From NCBI GenBank assembly GCA_963628435.1, contig CAVGEY010000002.1, positions 1 to 64,000 of the forward strand: a stretch of DNA of 64,000 bases, written 5' to 3'. The notes beneath the pieces were generated by a model that saw nothing but the letters and a program-made list of their open reading frames with translations, had not been told where the DNA came from and did no database searches. This DNA comes from CAKSQF01 sp963628435 (GTDB lineage: Bacteria > Bacillota > Clostridia > Oscillospirales > CAG-272). Positions 52,164 through 60,948 of the stretch are shown piece by piece. How positions within the stretch are numbered: the stretch's first letter is position 1; each line of letters begins with the position of its first letter. The translations under genes and the position numbers were made by a program.

Positions 52164-52192
52164 TTTACATTGACAGAAAATTCGTCTATAAT
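52164..52192 (+). promoter_or_regulatory. Promoter of pepC
   Basis: TTTACA (52164-52169) and TATAAT (52187-52192) with a 17-base spacer. Confidence 0.78.
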
Positions 52193-52227
52193 ACAGATAT
52201 AAATTACGGGAAAGGTATGGTTATAAA

Positions 52228-53565
52228 ATGAAACATCAGACACCGATAAGCACAGAAGATCTCACACGCTACGCCTCATCATACGCAAATGATCCGTACA
52301 GGCGTTCAATGACACACATTCTGTCGAAAACCGCGATGAACGATCTCGCGTTCGATCCGGTTGCGGCAAAAGATATGCAGTTCAAGTTTTCGACCGACAT
52401 TAAAACAATGGCGGCAACCAATCAGAAACACAGCGGAAGATGCTGGCTTTTTGCGGCGACAAACGTTCTGCGTGAAACCGTCGCGAAGAAGAAAAATCTT
52501 GCCGATTTTGAGCTTTCGCAGTCATATCTCGCATTCTGGGACAAGTTTGAGAGAATAAACTATTTTCTCGATTCGATAATCGACACCGCATCGCTGCCCG
52601 ACGGCGACCGCACAGTCGATTACATTCTGCAGGTGGGTGTTCATGACGGCGGTCAGTGGGATATGTTTGTAAATATCGTCAAAAAATACGGAATTGTTCC
52701 GAAAGACGCGATGCCCGAAACATTTCAGACATCGTCCACAGGCAAGCTGAACGAATACATAAATCTTTCTCTCAGGAAGAAAGCATACGAACTCCGTCAT
52801 GCGATTGCATCGGGAGCGGATGAAAAAACGATTGCGAAAATCAGAGAAGACGCTCTCGACAGAGCGTTCGGCTTCCTCTGCGAATGTTACACACTGCCGC
52901 CCGAAAAATTCGATTTCGAATATGTCGACAAAGACGGCGGACATCACATCGAAAAGGGATATACTCCGATATCATTCCGCGACGAAATGATCGGAAACAT
53001 GCTCGACGATTATGTTTCGATAATCAACGCTCCGACAAAGGACAAGCCGTTTGACAGGCTTTACACCGTAGCATATCTCGGAAACATATCGGGTGCCGAC
53101 AGCATAAGATATCTGAACCTCGAAATCGGTGAATTCAAAGACATCGTAAGACGTCAGCTTGAAGACGGCGATGTGGTATGGTTCGGCTCGGACTGCGGCA
53201 AATGCGGAGATTCGGCAAAAAAAGCATGGGACGACAAATCATACGATTATGAACTGCTGACAGGGCTTGACCTCAACATGACAAAAGAGCAGATGCTCGA
53301 TTATCATGTATCGCAGATGAATCACGCGATGGTTCTCACCGGAGTCAATGTCGACGACGGCAAGACAAACAGATGGAAAATCGAAAACAGCTGGGGAACA
53401 GACGGCGCAAACGGCGGATATCACATGGCGTCCGACAGCTGGTTTGACAAATATGTTTTCCAGGCGGTTGTCAACAAAAAATATCTCGGTGAAAAGGCCG
53501 CGCTGCTTGACAGTGAACCTACCGTACTGCTTCCGTGGGATCCTATGGGATCGCTTGCCGACTGA
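52228..53565 (+). CDS. pepC: Aminopeptidase C / bleomycin hydrolase (C1B)
   Basis: A cytosolic papain-fold aminopeptidase that forms a hexameric barrel. Catalytic residues are Cys72 in NQKHSGRCWLFAATNVLR, His366 in QMNHAMVLTGV and Asn387 in WKIENSWGTDGANGGY. FELSQSYLAFWDKFERINYF, QVGVHDGGQWDMFVNIVKKY and PLTKDKPF-like NAPTKDKPFDRLYTVAYLGN are family blocks. At 445 residues the length is normal. The C-terminal end LLPWDPMGSLAD is the typical self-occluding tail. It is monocistronic, with its own promoter and a downstream hairpin. Confidence 0.96.
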   Translation: MKHQTPISTEDLTRYASSYANDPYRRSMTHILSKTAMNDLAFDPVAAKDMQFKFSTDIKTMAATNQKHSGRCWLFAATNVLRETVAKKKNLADFELSQSYLAFWDKFERINYFLDSIIDTASLPDGDRTVDYILQVGVHDGGQWDMFVNIVKKYGIVPKDAMPETFQTSSTGKLNEYINLSLRKKAYELRHAIASGADEKTIAKIREDALDRAFGFLCECYTLPPEKFDFEYVDKDGGHHIEKGYTPISFRDEMIGNMLDDYVSIINAPTKDKPFDRLYTVAYLGNISGADSIRYLNLEIGEFKDIVRRQLEDGDVVWFGSDCGKCGDSAKKAWDDKSYDYELLTGLDLNMTKEQMLDYHVSQMNHAMVLTGVNVDDGKTNRWKIENSWGTDGANGGYHMASDSWFDKYVFQAVVNKKYLGEKAALLDSEPTVLLPWDPMGSLAD

Positions 53566-53608
53566 CGCCCGCGACAACCGAACTTTTACAAATAAAACAA
53601 CATAAAAG

Positions 53609-53638
53609 CAGCCCGCCCCGTTTACACGGGACGGGCTG
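53609..53638 (+). terminator. Terminator after pepC
   Basis: CAGCCCG-CCCGT and ACGGG-CGGGCTG form a 12-bp stem with one internal mismatch; the T-run is weak. Confidence 0.7.
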
Positions 53639-53694
53639 TCGCATATTATCATCGGATACAGGAAATATCCGTCATTTACAGCTCCTCAAGGATA

Positions 53695-53931
53695 TTATTC
53701 CTCGATGAATTTGCGGAGCTCGAAGAAACAGTCGGTTTCGGATTCAACATAAATTTCATTCCAAGCCATACGCGCGAGGTGTACGCCGAGAACGCTCTTT
53801 GCCGACAGTCTTTTGTTGCCGCTTACAAGCCATACCTTACCATCGATACGCGAAGCAATCTTGACAAATTCAAGTACGTCGCTGCCCGTGACAAGATTTA
53901 TCCTGTAAAGATATCTGCCATTACAAACCAT
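53695..53931 (-). CDS. HPr-like protein lacking the catalytic His15 (Crh-like)
   Basis: A 78-residue protein with the HPr fold pattern. The segment GNKRLSAKSVLGVHLARMAW aligns with HPr around Ser46, and the Ser falls at position 46 exactly (RLSAKS). The N-terminal active-site loop that in HPr reads TGLHARP with His15 is replaced by NLVTGSDVL, so phosphotransfer from enzyme I should be impossible. This is the pattern of Crh, a regulatory HPr that is a target of HprK only. HprK is encoded about 6 kb upstream. AAAGGAGATCG precedes the ATG and the promoter is perfect. Confidence 0.8.
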   Translation of the reverse strand: MVCNGRYLYRINLVTGSDVLEFVKIASRIDGKVWLVSGNKRLSAKSVLGVHLARMAWNEIYVESETDCFFELRKFIEE

Positions 53932-53987
53932 ATTGTACGATCTCCTTTACTTTTTATTTGCAAACCTCATCTCTTGTTTGCGCCTTC

Positions 53988-54016
53988 ATTATAGTCATCG
54001 GAAATCGGTTTGTCAA
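53988..54016 (-). promoter_or_regulatory. Consensus promoter of the HPr-like gene
   Basis: On the minus strand TTGACA (54011-54016) and TATAAT (53988-53993) with a 17-base spacer. The remaining gap up to 54193 shows nothing else. Confidence 0.9.
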
Positions 54017-54193
54017 GGGTTTTTCGACAGGTTTTTCAAGTTCTGCCTTTTGCTTTATAATGCACAAAAAGGCAGATTGTCTTTTGTGCATTGTGCATAA
54101 TATTTTAATCTCATTTTTGTGCGATGCGACAACGCTGTTTTCGAATTGCACAATTATGTCAGACTTTCTTATTGCAAATTGCCGAAGCCGAAA

Positions 54194-54667
54194 TCAGCCG
54201 ATATCAATGGGTTTTCCGTCGAGTTCGGCCGATGTCAGGCTGTCTTTATCATAGCAGAGTTTAAGCGAAAAGAAGGGGTGATTATCGGCGATAAGTCGGA
54301 GAAAAATTCTGTCGCCCTGCCACATATTAAGTTCGGAAAGCCTGTCTTTATCAACCCATTCGAGCGTTCCCTCATCACATTCGGATAACCTGCCGTAAAA
54401 TCGGTCGGCGGTAAAAAGATACATATATTCGGTATCCCATTCGTTTGAAACGAAGGTCACTATTCCGCGGAAAAGATAGTTTTCGAGAGTCAAACCGGTC
54501 TCTTCCGACACTTCCCTTTTCAGGCAGTCGTCGGGCGACTCTTTATCCTCGAATTTGCCGCCGACTCCGATCCATTTATCGTGATTTGCATCATTCTTTT
54601 TCTTTACGCGGTGAATCATCAGATAGCATCCGTCTTTTTCTATATAACAGAGCGTTGAGTTAATCAT
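54194..54667 (-). CDS. Nudix hydrolase (MutT/8-oxo-dGTPase-like)
   Basis: A 157-residue pyrophosphatase with a complete Nudix box: GGKFEDKESPDDCLKREVSE followed by ETGL (about residues 37-60). The N-terminus STLCYIEKDGCYLMIHRVKK and the later LFTADRFYGRLSECDEGTLE and WVDKDRLSELN are typical of the 8-oxo-dGTP diphosphatase subgroup of Firmicutes. The substrate is inferred from the subgroup. It is monocistronic, with a 17-base-spaced promoter. Confidence 0.92.
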   Translation of the reverse strand: MINSTLCYIEKDGCYLMIHRVKKKNDANHDKWIGVGGKFEDKESPDDCLKREVSEETGLTLENYLFRGIVTFVSNEWDTEYMYLFTADRFYGRLSECDEGTLEWVDKDRLSELNMWQGDRIFLRLIADNHPFFSLKLCYDKDSLTSAELDGKPIDIG

Positions 54668-54703
54668 TCGGTTTATCTCCCTTCGGATATTGAGACTGTG
54701 AAG

Positions 54704-54732
54704 ATTATATCACCGATACCGATGCGATTCAA
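54704..54732 (-). promoter_or_regulatory. Promoter of the Nudix gene
   Basis: On the minus strand TTGAAT (54727-54732) and TATAAT (54704-54709) with a 17-base spacer. Confidence 0.8.
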
Positions 54733-54770
54733 GAAATATTCGAAAATAATGAATTTATTTTTATTTTCTG

Positions 54771-54798
54771 TTGACAAAACGAACATTTGTGATAAAAT
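54771..54798 (+). promoter_or_regulatory. Promoter of the small membrane protein gene
   Basis: TTGACA (54771-54776) and TAAAAT (54793-54798) with a 16-base spacer, 33 bases before the ATG at 54831. Confidence 0.82.
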
Positions 54799-54830
54799 AT
54801 ACAAAATACTACTTTACCGAGGTACACAAA

Positions 54831-55070
54831 ATGGATTCGATTAAGAAACTTATTGATTCGGTTGACAGTCTGCCGAGAATTGTCAAGATTATTCTTGCCA
54901 TTCCCGCGCTTGACCTCGTTTGGTCTATTTACCGTCTGCTCCGCAGCATCGTAGCCGGAAATGTAGTCGGCATAGTAATTGCCGTAGTCATTTTCCTCTG
55001 CGCTCCTTTCTTCTGGATCATCGACCTTCTCTGCATTGTCTTCAAAGGCAAAATCTGGTCGATAGACTGA
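54831..55070 (+). CDS. Small membrane protein of unknown function
   Basis: A 79-residue protein starting at the ATG after CCGAGGTACACAAA. An amphipathic N-terminal part (MDSIKKLIDSVDSLPRIVKI) is followed by two hydrophobic segments (IILAIPALDLVWSIYRLL; VVGIVIAVVIFLCAPFFWII) separated by RSIVAGN, and a short end, FKGKIWSID. It resembles small Clostridial proteins annotated as hypothetical or YqaE-like in general build, without a firm match. It has its own promoter and a perfect 16-bp terminator hairpin, so it is a single-gene transcript. Confidence 0.75.
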   Translation: MDSIKKLIDSVDSLPRIVKIILAIPALDLVWSIYRLLRSIVAGNVVGIVIAVVIFLCAPFFWIIDLLCIVFKGKIWSID

Positions 55071-55090
55071 CCGTCGGACAACAAAAGAAT

Positions 55091-55126
55091 CAAAGCCGTG
55101 TCATACAGCTGTATGACACGGCTTTG
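55091..55126. terminator. Bidirectional terminator, perfect 16-bp stem
   Basis: CAAAGCCGTGTCATAC and GTATGACACGGCTTTG pair without mismatch around AGCT. It separates the small membrane protein gene from the convergent DUF4353 gene. Confidence 0.85.
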
Positions 55127-55141
55127 ATTTATTTACGGTTA

Positions 55142-57097
55142 TCAGAATCTGCCCGGCCCGCCGCCGTGACCTCCTCCGTGTCCGTCACCGCGTCCGTCAC
55201 CGCGTCCGTCGAATCCGCCCATTGATCCGCCCCGATTCGAGCCGGTCAGAATCGAACTGATGCTGAATTCGGCCGCATCCTTCCCGCCGACAACTTTACC
55301 GGATGTGTAAATCATATCGGTATCATCGGCGCCGTCGAGCGTTCCGCCGACATTCAGTTTACAGGTCATACCGACGGTTATATCGGGTGAGCTTATCACG
55401 ATATTCTGCGCGTTCTCGGCCGCGACAAATGCGCAAATCACATTTCCGTCCGAATCGCAAACCGCAACAAGGCTGCCCTCGGTTACCGTCGTATTCGTGC
55501 TGATAGAGCATTGCGTCGAATATTCTTCGGACGGAGCCTCTGCCATACCCGCCGATCCGTATGCGATAAGCGTGCCTCCGGTAACCGAAATATAGTTTCT
55601 GTTATCGCCGCAGTCAAGTGCGCCGTCTGCCGACGATGTCGGGCCGGCAATCAGAGTGGTTCCGCCCGAAAAGATAATATTTCCGTTTGAGTCGAACCCG
55701 TCGCCAGATGCATTAACAAATATCCTGCCTCCGCATATCTGTATGCTTCCGCTTGTATTCGCGACATTAAAACCGTCATCCGACGATACGACCGAAACGC
55801 TGCCGCCCGTTATGATTATCGAGCCATCTTTACTTTCGAGTCCCTCGTATGAGTATGTGACGTTGACTGTTCCGCCGCTGACCGTAAGATCGCCGTCGGC
55901 TTTTATTCCTTTTGAGTTTGCGGAAAGCGATTTACATTCGGCATGAAGTGTCAGCGACGCATCGCCGCTTATGCTTACCGTTCCCGCCGATGCTATCGAG
56001 TGTCCCGTACTTGTAACCGTTATATTTCCGCCGGTAACGGTTACCGATTTTTCGGCTTTTATTCCCTTTGACTTGATTTTTGAACGGCCCGAGCCTTCTC
56101 CTCCGAAGCCTCCGTGCCACATTCCGCCCCATCCGCCGTCATCATTATCCGAGCTGTCGGTGTCTGTCTCGGTTCCGGTGGTTGTGATATTGATTTCGCC
56201 GCCGCTTATCAACACATACTGCGAAGCGTTTATGCCGTGCTTTTCGGCGGTTATTTCGATTTTGCCGCCGCTTATGAAAATATAGCCTTTTGCGCTGTCG
56301 TCTGTTTCGGAGGTGCGTATTCCGCTCTTTCCCGCGTTGATTGTAATCTCACCGCCCGCCACCGCCGTGGCATTGCTTCCCTTAACTGCCGTACCCGATG
56401 AGCCGACATTTATCCGGCCGTTAAGAATTTTCAGCGTCTTTTTCGATCTGATGCCGTCATTATATGATGCATTAACCGTCAGCTTTCCGCTGCCGCTGAT
56501 TGTCAGCGCACATGCCGAGTAGATTGCCGCATCGGGAGAATCGCTTTCGCTGTCATCGTCAACGCTGTCGCTGTATCCGCTTCGGCTGTCGGTTACGCTG
56601 TTTAGGCTGCCGTCGCAGAGTACAATCGCGACCTTATCCGCGGAAACAATATAAACAGGAGAATTTTCGGATGAGCTTACATCGACTCCGTTAAAGCAGA
56701 GCTTAACCTTTTCGTCATCGGCGCACTCCACGATAATTTGTCCGTTTGACAGATTTCCGCTTATCAGATAGCTTCCGCCTGCGGTTATCCTGACGATGTC
56801 GCCGTTTATCTGTACGCCGTCCGAATCGGATGTCGACTTGCCGTCCGCAAGATTTATTTTTGCCGAATCGGACGGCACACTTTCGTCAAGATCGAATTTT
56901 GAAAATTTAATATCGAGATTGTCCGAATTTATCGGCTCGGTATATATGTCGGTATTTCCCGAAGCGTCGGTCGAATTTGCGCTGCCGTTCGAATCCGTTT
57001 TATTCGCATCGGTTTCCGATTTGCATGATGTGGCGGTCAGTGTCAGCGCAAGTGACAGCAAAACCGACAGAATAATTTTTTTGTGATAAGATTTCAT
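55142..57097 (-). CDS. DUF4353-type carbohydrate-binding lipoprotein
   Basis: A 651-residue surface protein from the ATG preceded by ACAGGTACGTAT (the frame is open to 57145). Signal ILSVLLSLALTLTATSC gives a lipid-anchored Cys. After an acidic linker, a long region of right-handed beta-helix-like rungs repeats the motif SGG-x-I-x-V/I-T/N (ISGGKIEITAEKHGINASQY; VTGGNITVTSTGHSIAS; SGGTVNVTYSYEGLESKDG). This is the DUF4353 pattern, suggested to bind carbohydrate; proof is lacking. The C-terminus is an unusual Gly/Asp/Arg/His-rich tail (GRGDGRGDGHGGGHGGGPGR) that contains RGD triplets and could bind metal. Confidence 0.85.
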   Translation of the reverse strand: MKSYHKKIILSVLLSLALTLTATSCKSETDANKTDSNGSANSTDASGNTDIYTEPINSDNLDIKFSKFDLDESVPSDSAKINLADGKSTSDSDGVQINGDIVRITAGGSYLISGNLSNGQIIVECADDEKVKLCFNGVDVSSSENSPVYIVSADKVAIVLCDGSLNSVTDSRSGYSDSVDDDSESDSPDAAIYSACALTISGSGKLTVNASYNDGIRSKKTLKILNGRINVGSSGTAVKGSNATAVAGGEITINAGKSGIRTSETDDSAKGYIFISGGKIEITAEKHGINASQYVLISGGEINITTTGTETDTDSSDNDDGGWGGMWHGGFGGEGSGRSKIKSKGIKAEKSVTVTGGNITVTSTGHSIASAGTVSISGDASLTLHAECKSLSANSKGIKADGDLTVSGGTVNVTYSYEGLESKDGSIIITGGSVSVVSSDDGFNVANTSGSIQICGGRIFVNASGDGFDSNGNIIFSGGTTLIAGPTSSADGALDCGDNRNYISVTGGTLIAYGSAGMAEAPSEEYSTQCSISTNTTVTEGSLVAVCDSDGNVICAFVAAENAQNIVISSPDITVGMTCKLNVGGTLDGADDTDMIYTSGKVVGGKDAAEFSISSILTGSNRGGSMGGFDGRGDGRGDGHGGGHGGGPGRF

Positions 57098-57270
57098 ATA
57101 CGTACCTGTCATTCCTCCCCGCCGATGTCGAACGGTTTTCGGCATCGACTGCTCATTACAGCCACATACTAATACCGAATGCTTAAGCGAATCTTAAAAA
57201 AATGCCGTTTTTTCTAACTTTCAGCCAGGCTTCACACATCACTCACATACTCACATTTTGCTCACAGAAA

Positions 57271-57293
57271 AGGGTGAGGCAGCGCCTCACCCT
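57271..57293 (-). terminator. Terminator after the TPM-domain gene
   Basis: AGGGTGAGGC and GCCTCACCCT pair perfectly with a three-base loop; on the minus strand TTTTCTG follows. Confidence 0.8.
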
Positions 57294-57307
57294 TAATATC
57301 GAAAATA

Positions 57308-58183
57308 TCAGAATTTTCCGCTTCTTCCCCCATACGAGTGTCCGCTCGATGACGAACGCGATCCGCTTCTGTGGTCGTCGTCATCGTCTTTCGGCTTTTC
57401 GGTTCTTGTGGTATGACTATACAGGAAACGGTCGCTGCTTTCTCTCAGATTAAGGCTGTCGGCTCTCACATAATTTGACGCATAGTTCTGCGCGCGCACC
57501 GATTTGAGCTTTGCCTTCATCGCGCTGACTGTTATAAGCGCGATTATAAATCCAACGACAAGCGAGCCTATAATAATTCCGCCGATAGGCAACTTGCCGT
57601 ACGAAGTCATCGTATCATCGCAGAATGACGCATATTCCCGAACCGCCTGCGCATAGTCTCCGCTGCTTAAATAGCCGACTACACTGTTCTCGAAATCATA
57701 GAGCACGCTTTCGGTAAAAGCATTTTGGCATTTGCCCGATGTGCATATATCCCAGTCGCTTTCGGCAAAACTTACGGTAAAGAGAACACCGTCGCGTTCG
57801 TCGCCGACACCGTAGTCATTCTCCTCATAATAATCGGCGGCAAATCTTGCTATGCTGTACCCGTCGTAGTTGTTAAGGAACGCCGCCGCAACCGTTATCG
57901 AATTTTTTTCTCCGATTTCGGCAAGAAGCTGCTCGAGTTCTGCCTCATCGCCATCCGACAAAACGCCTGCCCCGTCATGCACAAGTCTGCCGTCGGTTAA
58001 GCCCGCCTCGTCTTCATCTGTTTCGATTGTGATGCGGTTTCGGTTTTCAGATTCGATAACCGTCGGCTCACCCGAACCGGCAAATGTTCCGAGTGCCGAT
58101 ACGGAAAGCGGCAGTGCGGTCAAAATCACAAGCAGAGTCACGGCCGCGGTAAGCGTTTTTATTATATTCCGGTTACTTCTCAT
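57308..58183 (-). CDS. TPM-domain membrane protein (YdjH-like)
   Basis: A 291-residue protein with an extracellular TPM domain. A signal segment (TLTAAVTLLVILTALPLSVSA) is followed by LVHDGAGVLSDGDEAELEQL, NSITVAAAFLNNYDGYSIAR, YYEENDYGVGDERDGVLFTV and a C-terminal membrane helix (IIGSLVVGFIIALITVSAM). The tail ends SGSRSSSSGHSYGGRSGKF, the Ser/Gly-rich end common in TPM proteins. In Bacillus subtilis the homologous ydjH lies with ydjG and ydjI, which help place PspA-linked stress functions at the membrane; the same three types are adjacent here. It starts three bases after the zinc-ribbon gene. Confidence 0.88.
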   Translation of the reverse strand: MRSNRNIIKTLTAAVTLLVILTALPLSVSALGTFAGSGEPTVIESENRNRITIETDEDEAGLTDGRLVHDGAGVLSDGDEAELEQLLAEIGEKNSITVAAAFLNNYDGYSIARFAADYYEENDYGVGDERDGVLFTVSFAESDWDICTSGKCQNAFTESVLYDFENSVVGYLSSGDYAQAVREYASFCDDTMTSYGKLPIGGIIIGSLVVGFIIALITVSAMKAKLKSVRAQNYASNYVRADSLNLRESSDRFLYSHTTRTEKPKDDDDDHRSGSRSSSSGHSYGGRSGKF

Positions 58184-58186
58184 AAC

Positions 58187-59287
58187 TTACACACCTCCGT
58201 TTGACATAAGCCAAAGCATCGAGATGAGAAAGGCACATCCCGCCGAAATAGCGGCCGTCAGTCCGAGCAGCCACCTCCAGTAGGCTCCCTTATCGAGCGG
58301 AAGGTCGCCGACGATTTTGCCGGTCTGTCCGTTCACATAGAAATTGTACTCTTTACCATTCCATGAAGTATTGAGTATCCATACGGGGCAAAGGAGATAG
58401 CTGGCTTTACTGTTCGTTACACTTACAACGCTCGACGACGTTGAAACCGACGTATATCCGGTAACCGTTTTTTTGAATTCTCTTTCGGTGGAATTCTTCA
58501 TTCTTGTCTTGACGCGTTCAATGCAGTCGCTTGCCGAAAGGTCGTATCTCTCCGCATAAAAACCCGAAAGGTAGGGCGTGCGGAAATCAAGAGCGCCGTC
58601 AAAGTAGAACGGCTCTATCGATTCGGACACTTTATCATCGAATTTCGACGATCCGTCGGACGGAATATGATCGAACGAAAGTGTTCCTCTTCGAACAGCC
58701 ATATAGTAATCGGTGCGTGTATAGTCATAATCTTTGTCGCTCCAATGCGACACTTTTTGGGCATTGTATCTTATTGAGGCATCGGCGTCTCCGTCATAAA
58801 ACCAGTAAGGCAGATACACACCTTTCATGCCGTCAAGATGATTTTCATCTTTGAAAATTTTCGGGAGAAGTTTTTTGCCGGTGAAATGTCGAAGCAGAGC
58901 GGCTTTTGCGGCTTTTTTATCTACCTTGAAGGGTATAACCTTGTCGGGATAGAGTTCGCCGGAGAGTCTGCCCGATATTACAACCGGATTGCCGCAGAAC
59001 GGGCAGAAGGTTGCCGCAGTGGTTTCTTCGGCGACAACCTCACCGCCGCAGCTCTTACAGATATAGACCGACATACCGTTTGCGTCTTCATCGGACCATT
59101 TCTGATTTGTGGTTTCGGCGTCTTCAAAACTGTCTTCGGCGGTATTTTTAAGTTCGCTGTCGTAGGCTTTCAGCGTATCGAGTTCAAACTCGGTATCGCA
59201 GTACGGACATTTGAGCTTTTCGGATGTGCTGTCATACTCTATGGCGCCGCCGCAGCACGGGCATTTATATGTCAGTAAATTATCCAT
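58187..59287 (-). CDS. TFIIB-type zinc-ribbon membrane protein (YdjG-like)
   Basis: A 366-residue protein. Two zinc ribbons start the chain (YKCPCCGGAIEYDSTSEKLK with CPYCDTEF; YICKSCGGEVVAEETTAATF with CPFCGNPVV). A large middle domain (PDKVIPFKVDKKAAKAALLR; GVYLPYWFYDGDADASIRYN) is typical of YdjG and related proteins, and a C-terminal membrane helix (WLLGLTAAISAGCAFLISML) anchors it. The gene is adjacent to the TPM and SPFH genes, as in the B. subtilis ydj cluster. Its function is unresolved beyond the proposed membrane-stress link. Confidence 0.88.
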   Translation of the reverse strand: MDNLLTYKCPCCGGAIEYDSTSEKLKCPYCDTEFELDTLKAYDSELKNTAEDSFEDAETTNQKWSDEDANGMSVYICKSCGGEVVAEETTAATFCPFCGNPVVISGRLSGELYPDKVIPFKVDKKAAKAALLRHFTGKKLLPKIFKDENHLDGMKGVYLPYWFYDGDADASIRYNAQKVSHWSDKDYDYTRTDYYMAVRRGTLSFDHIPSDGSSKFDDKVSESIEPFYFDGALDFRTPYLSGFYAERYDLSASDCIERVKTRMKNSTEREFKKTVTGYTSVSTSSSVVSVTNSKASYLLCPVWILNTSWNGKEYNFYVNGQTGKIVGDLPLDKGAYWRWLLGLTAAISAGCAFLISMLWLMSNGGV

Positions 59288-59456
59288 AATTACGACAATC
59301 CTTTTCTTCTTATGAGTCGAAAAACCGTTTTCGGATTTTACCGACTTCGCTTTTCGACAAATAACGGTTTTTTCGATTTCGGCATATTAACGCAAAATGC
59401 ATTTCAAAACGAAATGCATTTTGCGAAAAATATTTTATCCGATATCGGTTCAATAA

Positions 59457-60797
59457 TCAGCGAATGTCGCTGTCGTCGAACTTATCGCCGCAGTTGGGAC
59501 AGAATTTCGGAGGATTTTTGGGATCTTCGGGCTCCCATCCGCATTTATCGCAGCGGTAAAGAGGAGCTGCCGCCGGCTTTTTCGCGCCGCAGTTGGTGCA
59601 GAATTTTCCTTTATTTACCGAGCCGCAGCTGCATGTCCAGCCTGTTTCGGCGGGTTTGGGACTGCCGCATTCGGGGCAGAATTTTCCCGTTACAACCGTT
59701 CCGCAGGAGCAGGTCCAGCTGTCGCCCTGCGCTTTGGGAGCGGCGGCGGGTGCCGCCTGCTGAGGCTGCTGCTGATTCTGCTGATTCTGATTATTCATCG
59801 AATAGAAGCTCTGGGCGTTCGTGCCGCCTGCGGCATTCATTGCCATGCCCATACCCATAAATCCGGTCATGGCGCCTGCCGAGTTTGATGCCGCCGACTT
59901 CATTGCATCGGCCTGTGCTCCGACAAGTGTGGCGCCTGCCATACCGGGATCGCGAAGCATACCTGTTCTCTGAGCATTCTTGAGAAGTTCCTGATCTTCT
60001 TCGGTCAGTGTAACCGGGCCGAGAGCAACGCTTACGATTGAAAGACCGCGCTTTTCCTGCCAGTCTTTGGTAAGCTCTTCATTAAGATAGTTGCAGAGCT
60101 CATTTGTATGTGACATGAGCTGGCTCGGACGAAGTTCAAGCTCGGACATTCTGCCTATTGCGGGCATAAGTGCCGATATAAATTCGGTTTTAAGCTGTCC
60201 GTCGATTTCCTCACGGCGGTATTCATTGGTTACGTTTGCGCAGACATTGGTATAGAAAAGAAGCGGGTTGCTGATTTTATATGAGTATACGCCGTTGCAG
60301 CGGAGCGAAAGGTCTATATCAAGGCCGATTTTGCTGTCGACAACACGGAAAGGAATGGGATTCTTTGTTCCGAACTTATTGTCCATAAGCTCTTTGATAT
60401 TGAAATAATAAACTCTCTGATCCTTGCCGGTATCTCCGCCGTATGTGAATCTTTTGCCGATCGTTTTGAATGTTTCGACAATCGATTTTCCGAGACTTCC
60501 CGAGAATATGCTCGGCTCTGTCGATTTATCGAAAACATATTCGCCGGTCTCGGCGCATACATCGACTATCTTGCCCTGCTCGACAATCATCATGCACTGT
60601 CCCTCGTTTACGGCGATGACAGATCCGTTTGAGATTATATTGTCGCTTGCTTTTGTATTCGAGCTGCGGGAGGACACTTTCTTCTGTCCCTTAACGACAA
60701 GAACCTCTTTATCAAGTGAGTCACAGTAAAAGTATTCCTTCCATTGGTCGGCAAGTGTGCCGCCGAGCGCGCCTATTCCGGCTTTAATAAGTCCCAT
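59457..60797 (-). CDS. SPFH-domain protein with zinc ribbons (YdjI-like)
   Basis: A 446-residue soluble SPFH protein. After MGLIKAGIGALGGTLADQWK and FYCDSLDKEVLVVKGQKKVS comes the SPFH domain (about residues 50-300; GSVIAVNEGQCMMIVEQGKI, DIDLSLRCNGVYSYKI), then a Met/Gly/Ala region (GAMTGFMGMGMAMNAAGG), a Gln/Asn tract (NNQNQQNQQQPQQAAP) and three C-terminal zinc-ribbon units (SCGTVVTGKFCPECG; SCGSVNKGKFCTNCG; CDKCGWEPED...FCPNCG). YdjI of B. subtilis has the same build and recruits PspA. It heads the three-gene module, with a promoter at 60859-60887. No pspA is present in the window. Confidence 0.9.
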   Translation of the reverse strand: MGLIKAGIGALGGTLADQWKEYFYCDSLDKEVLVVKGQKKVSSRSSNTKASDNIISNGSVIAVNEGQCMMIVEQGKIVDVCAETGEYVFDKSTEPSIFSGSLGKSIVETFKTIGKRFTYGGDTGKDQRVYYFNIKELMDNKFGTKNPIPFRVVDSKIGLDIDLSLRCNGVYSYKISNPLLFYTNVCANVTNEYRREEIDGQLKTEFISALMPAIGRMSELELRPSQLMSHTNELCNYLNEELTKDWQEKRGLSIVSVALGPVTLTEEDQELLKNAQRTGMLRDPGMAGATLVGAQADAMKSAASNSAGAMTGFMGMGMAMNAAGGTNAQSFYSMNNQNQQNQQQPQQAAPAAAPKAQGDSWTCSCGTVVTGKFCPECGSPKPAETGWTCSCGSVNKGKFCTNCGAKKPAAAPLYRCDKCGWEPEDPKNPPKFCPNCGDKFDDSDIR

Positions 60798-60858
60798 GTT
60801 TTTACTCCTTATCTTAGTTTTTTGAGTTTAATCGAGGACAAATATCCTCTGTAAGTTT

Positions 60859-60887
60859 ATTTTACCATAATCTGCGGTTTTTTTCAA
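60859..60887 (-). promoter_or_regulatory. Promoter of the ydjI-ydjG-ydjH-like module
   Basis: On the minus strand TTGAAA (60882-60887) and TAAAAT (60859-60864) with a 17-base spacer, about 60 bases upstream of the ATG. No PspF- or sigma-54-type element was seen. Confidence 0.75.
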
Positions 60888-60948
60888 GTATTTTTGACAA
60901 AATCGGTCCGAAATTTATCGTTTTACGCCTGTTTTTGACATCCGACGG

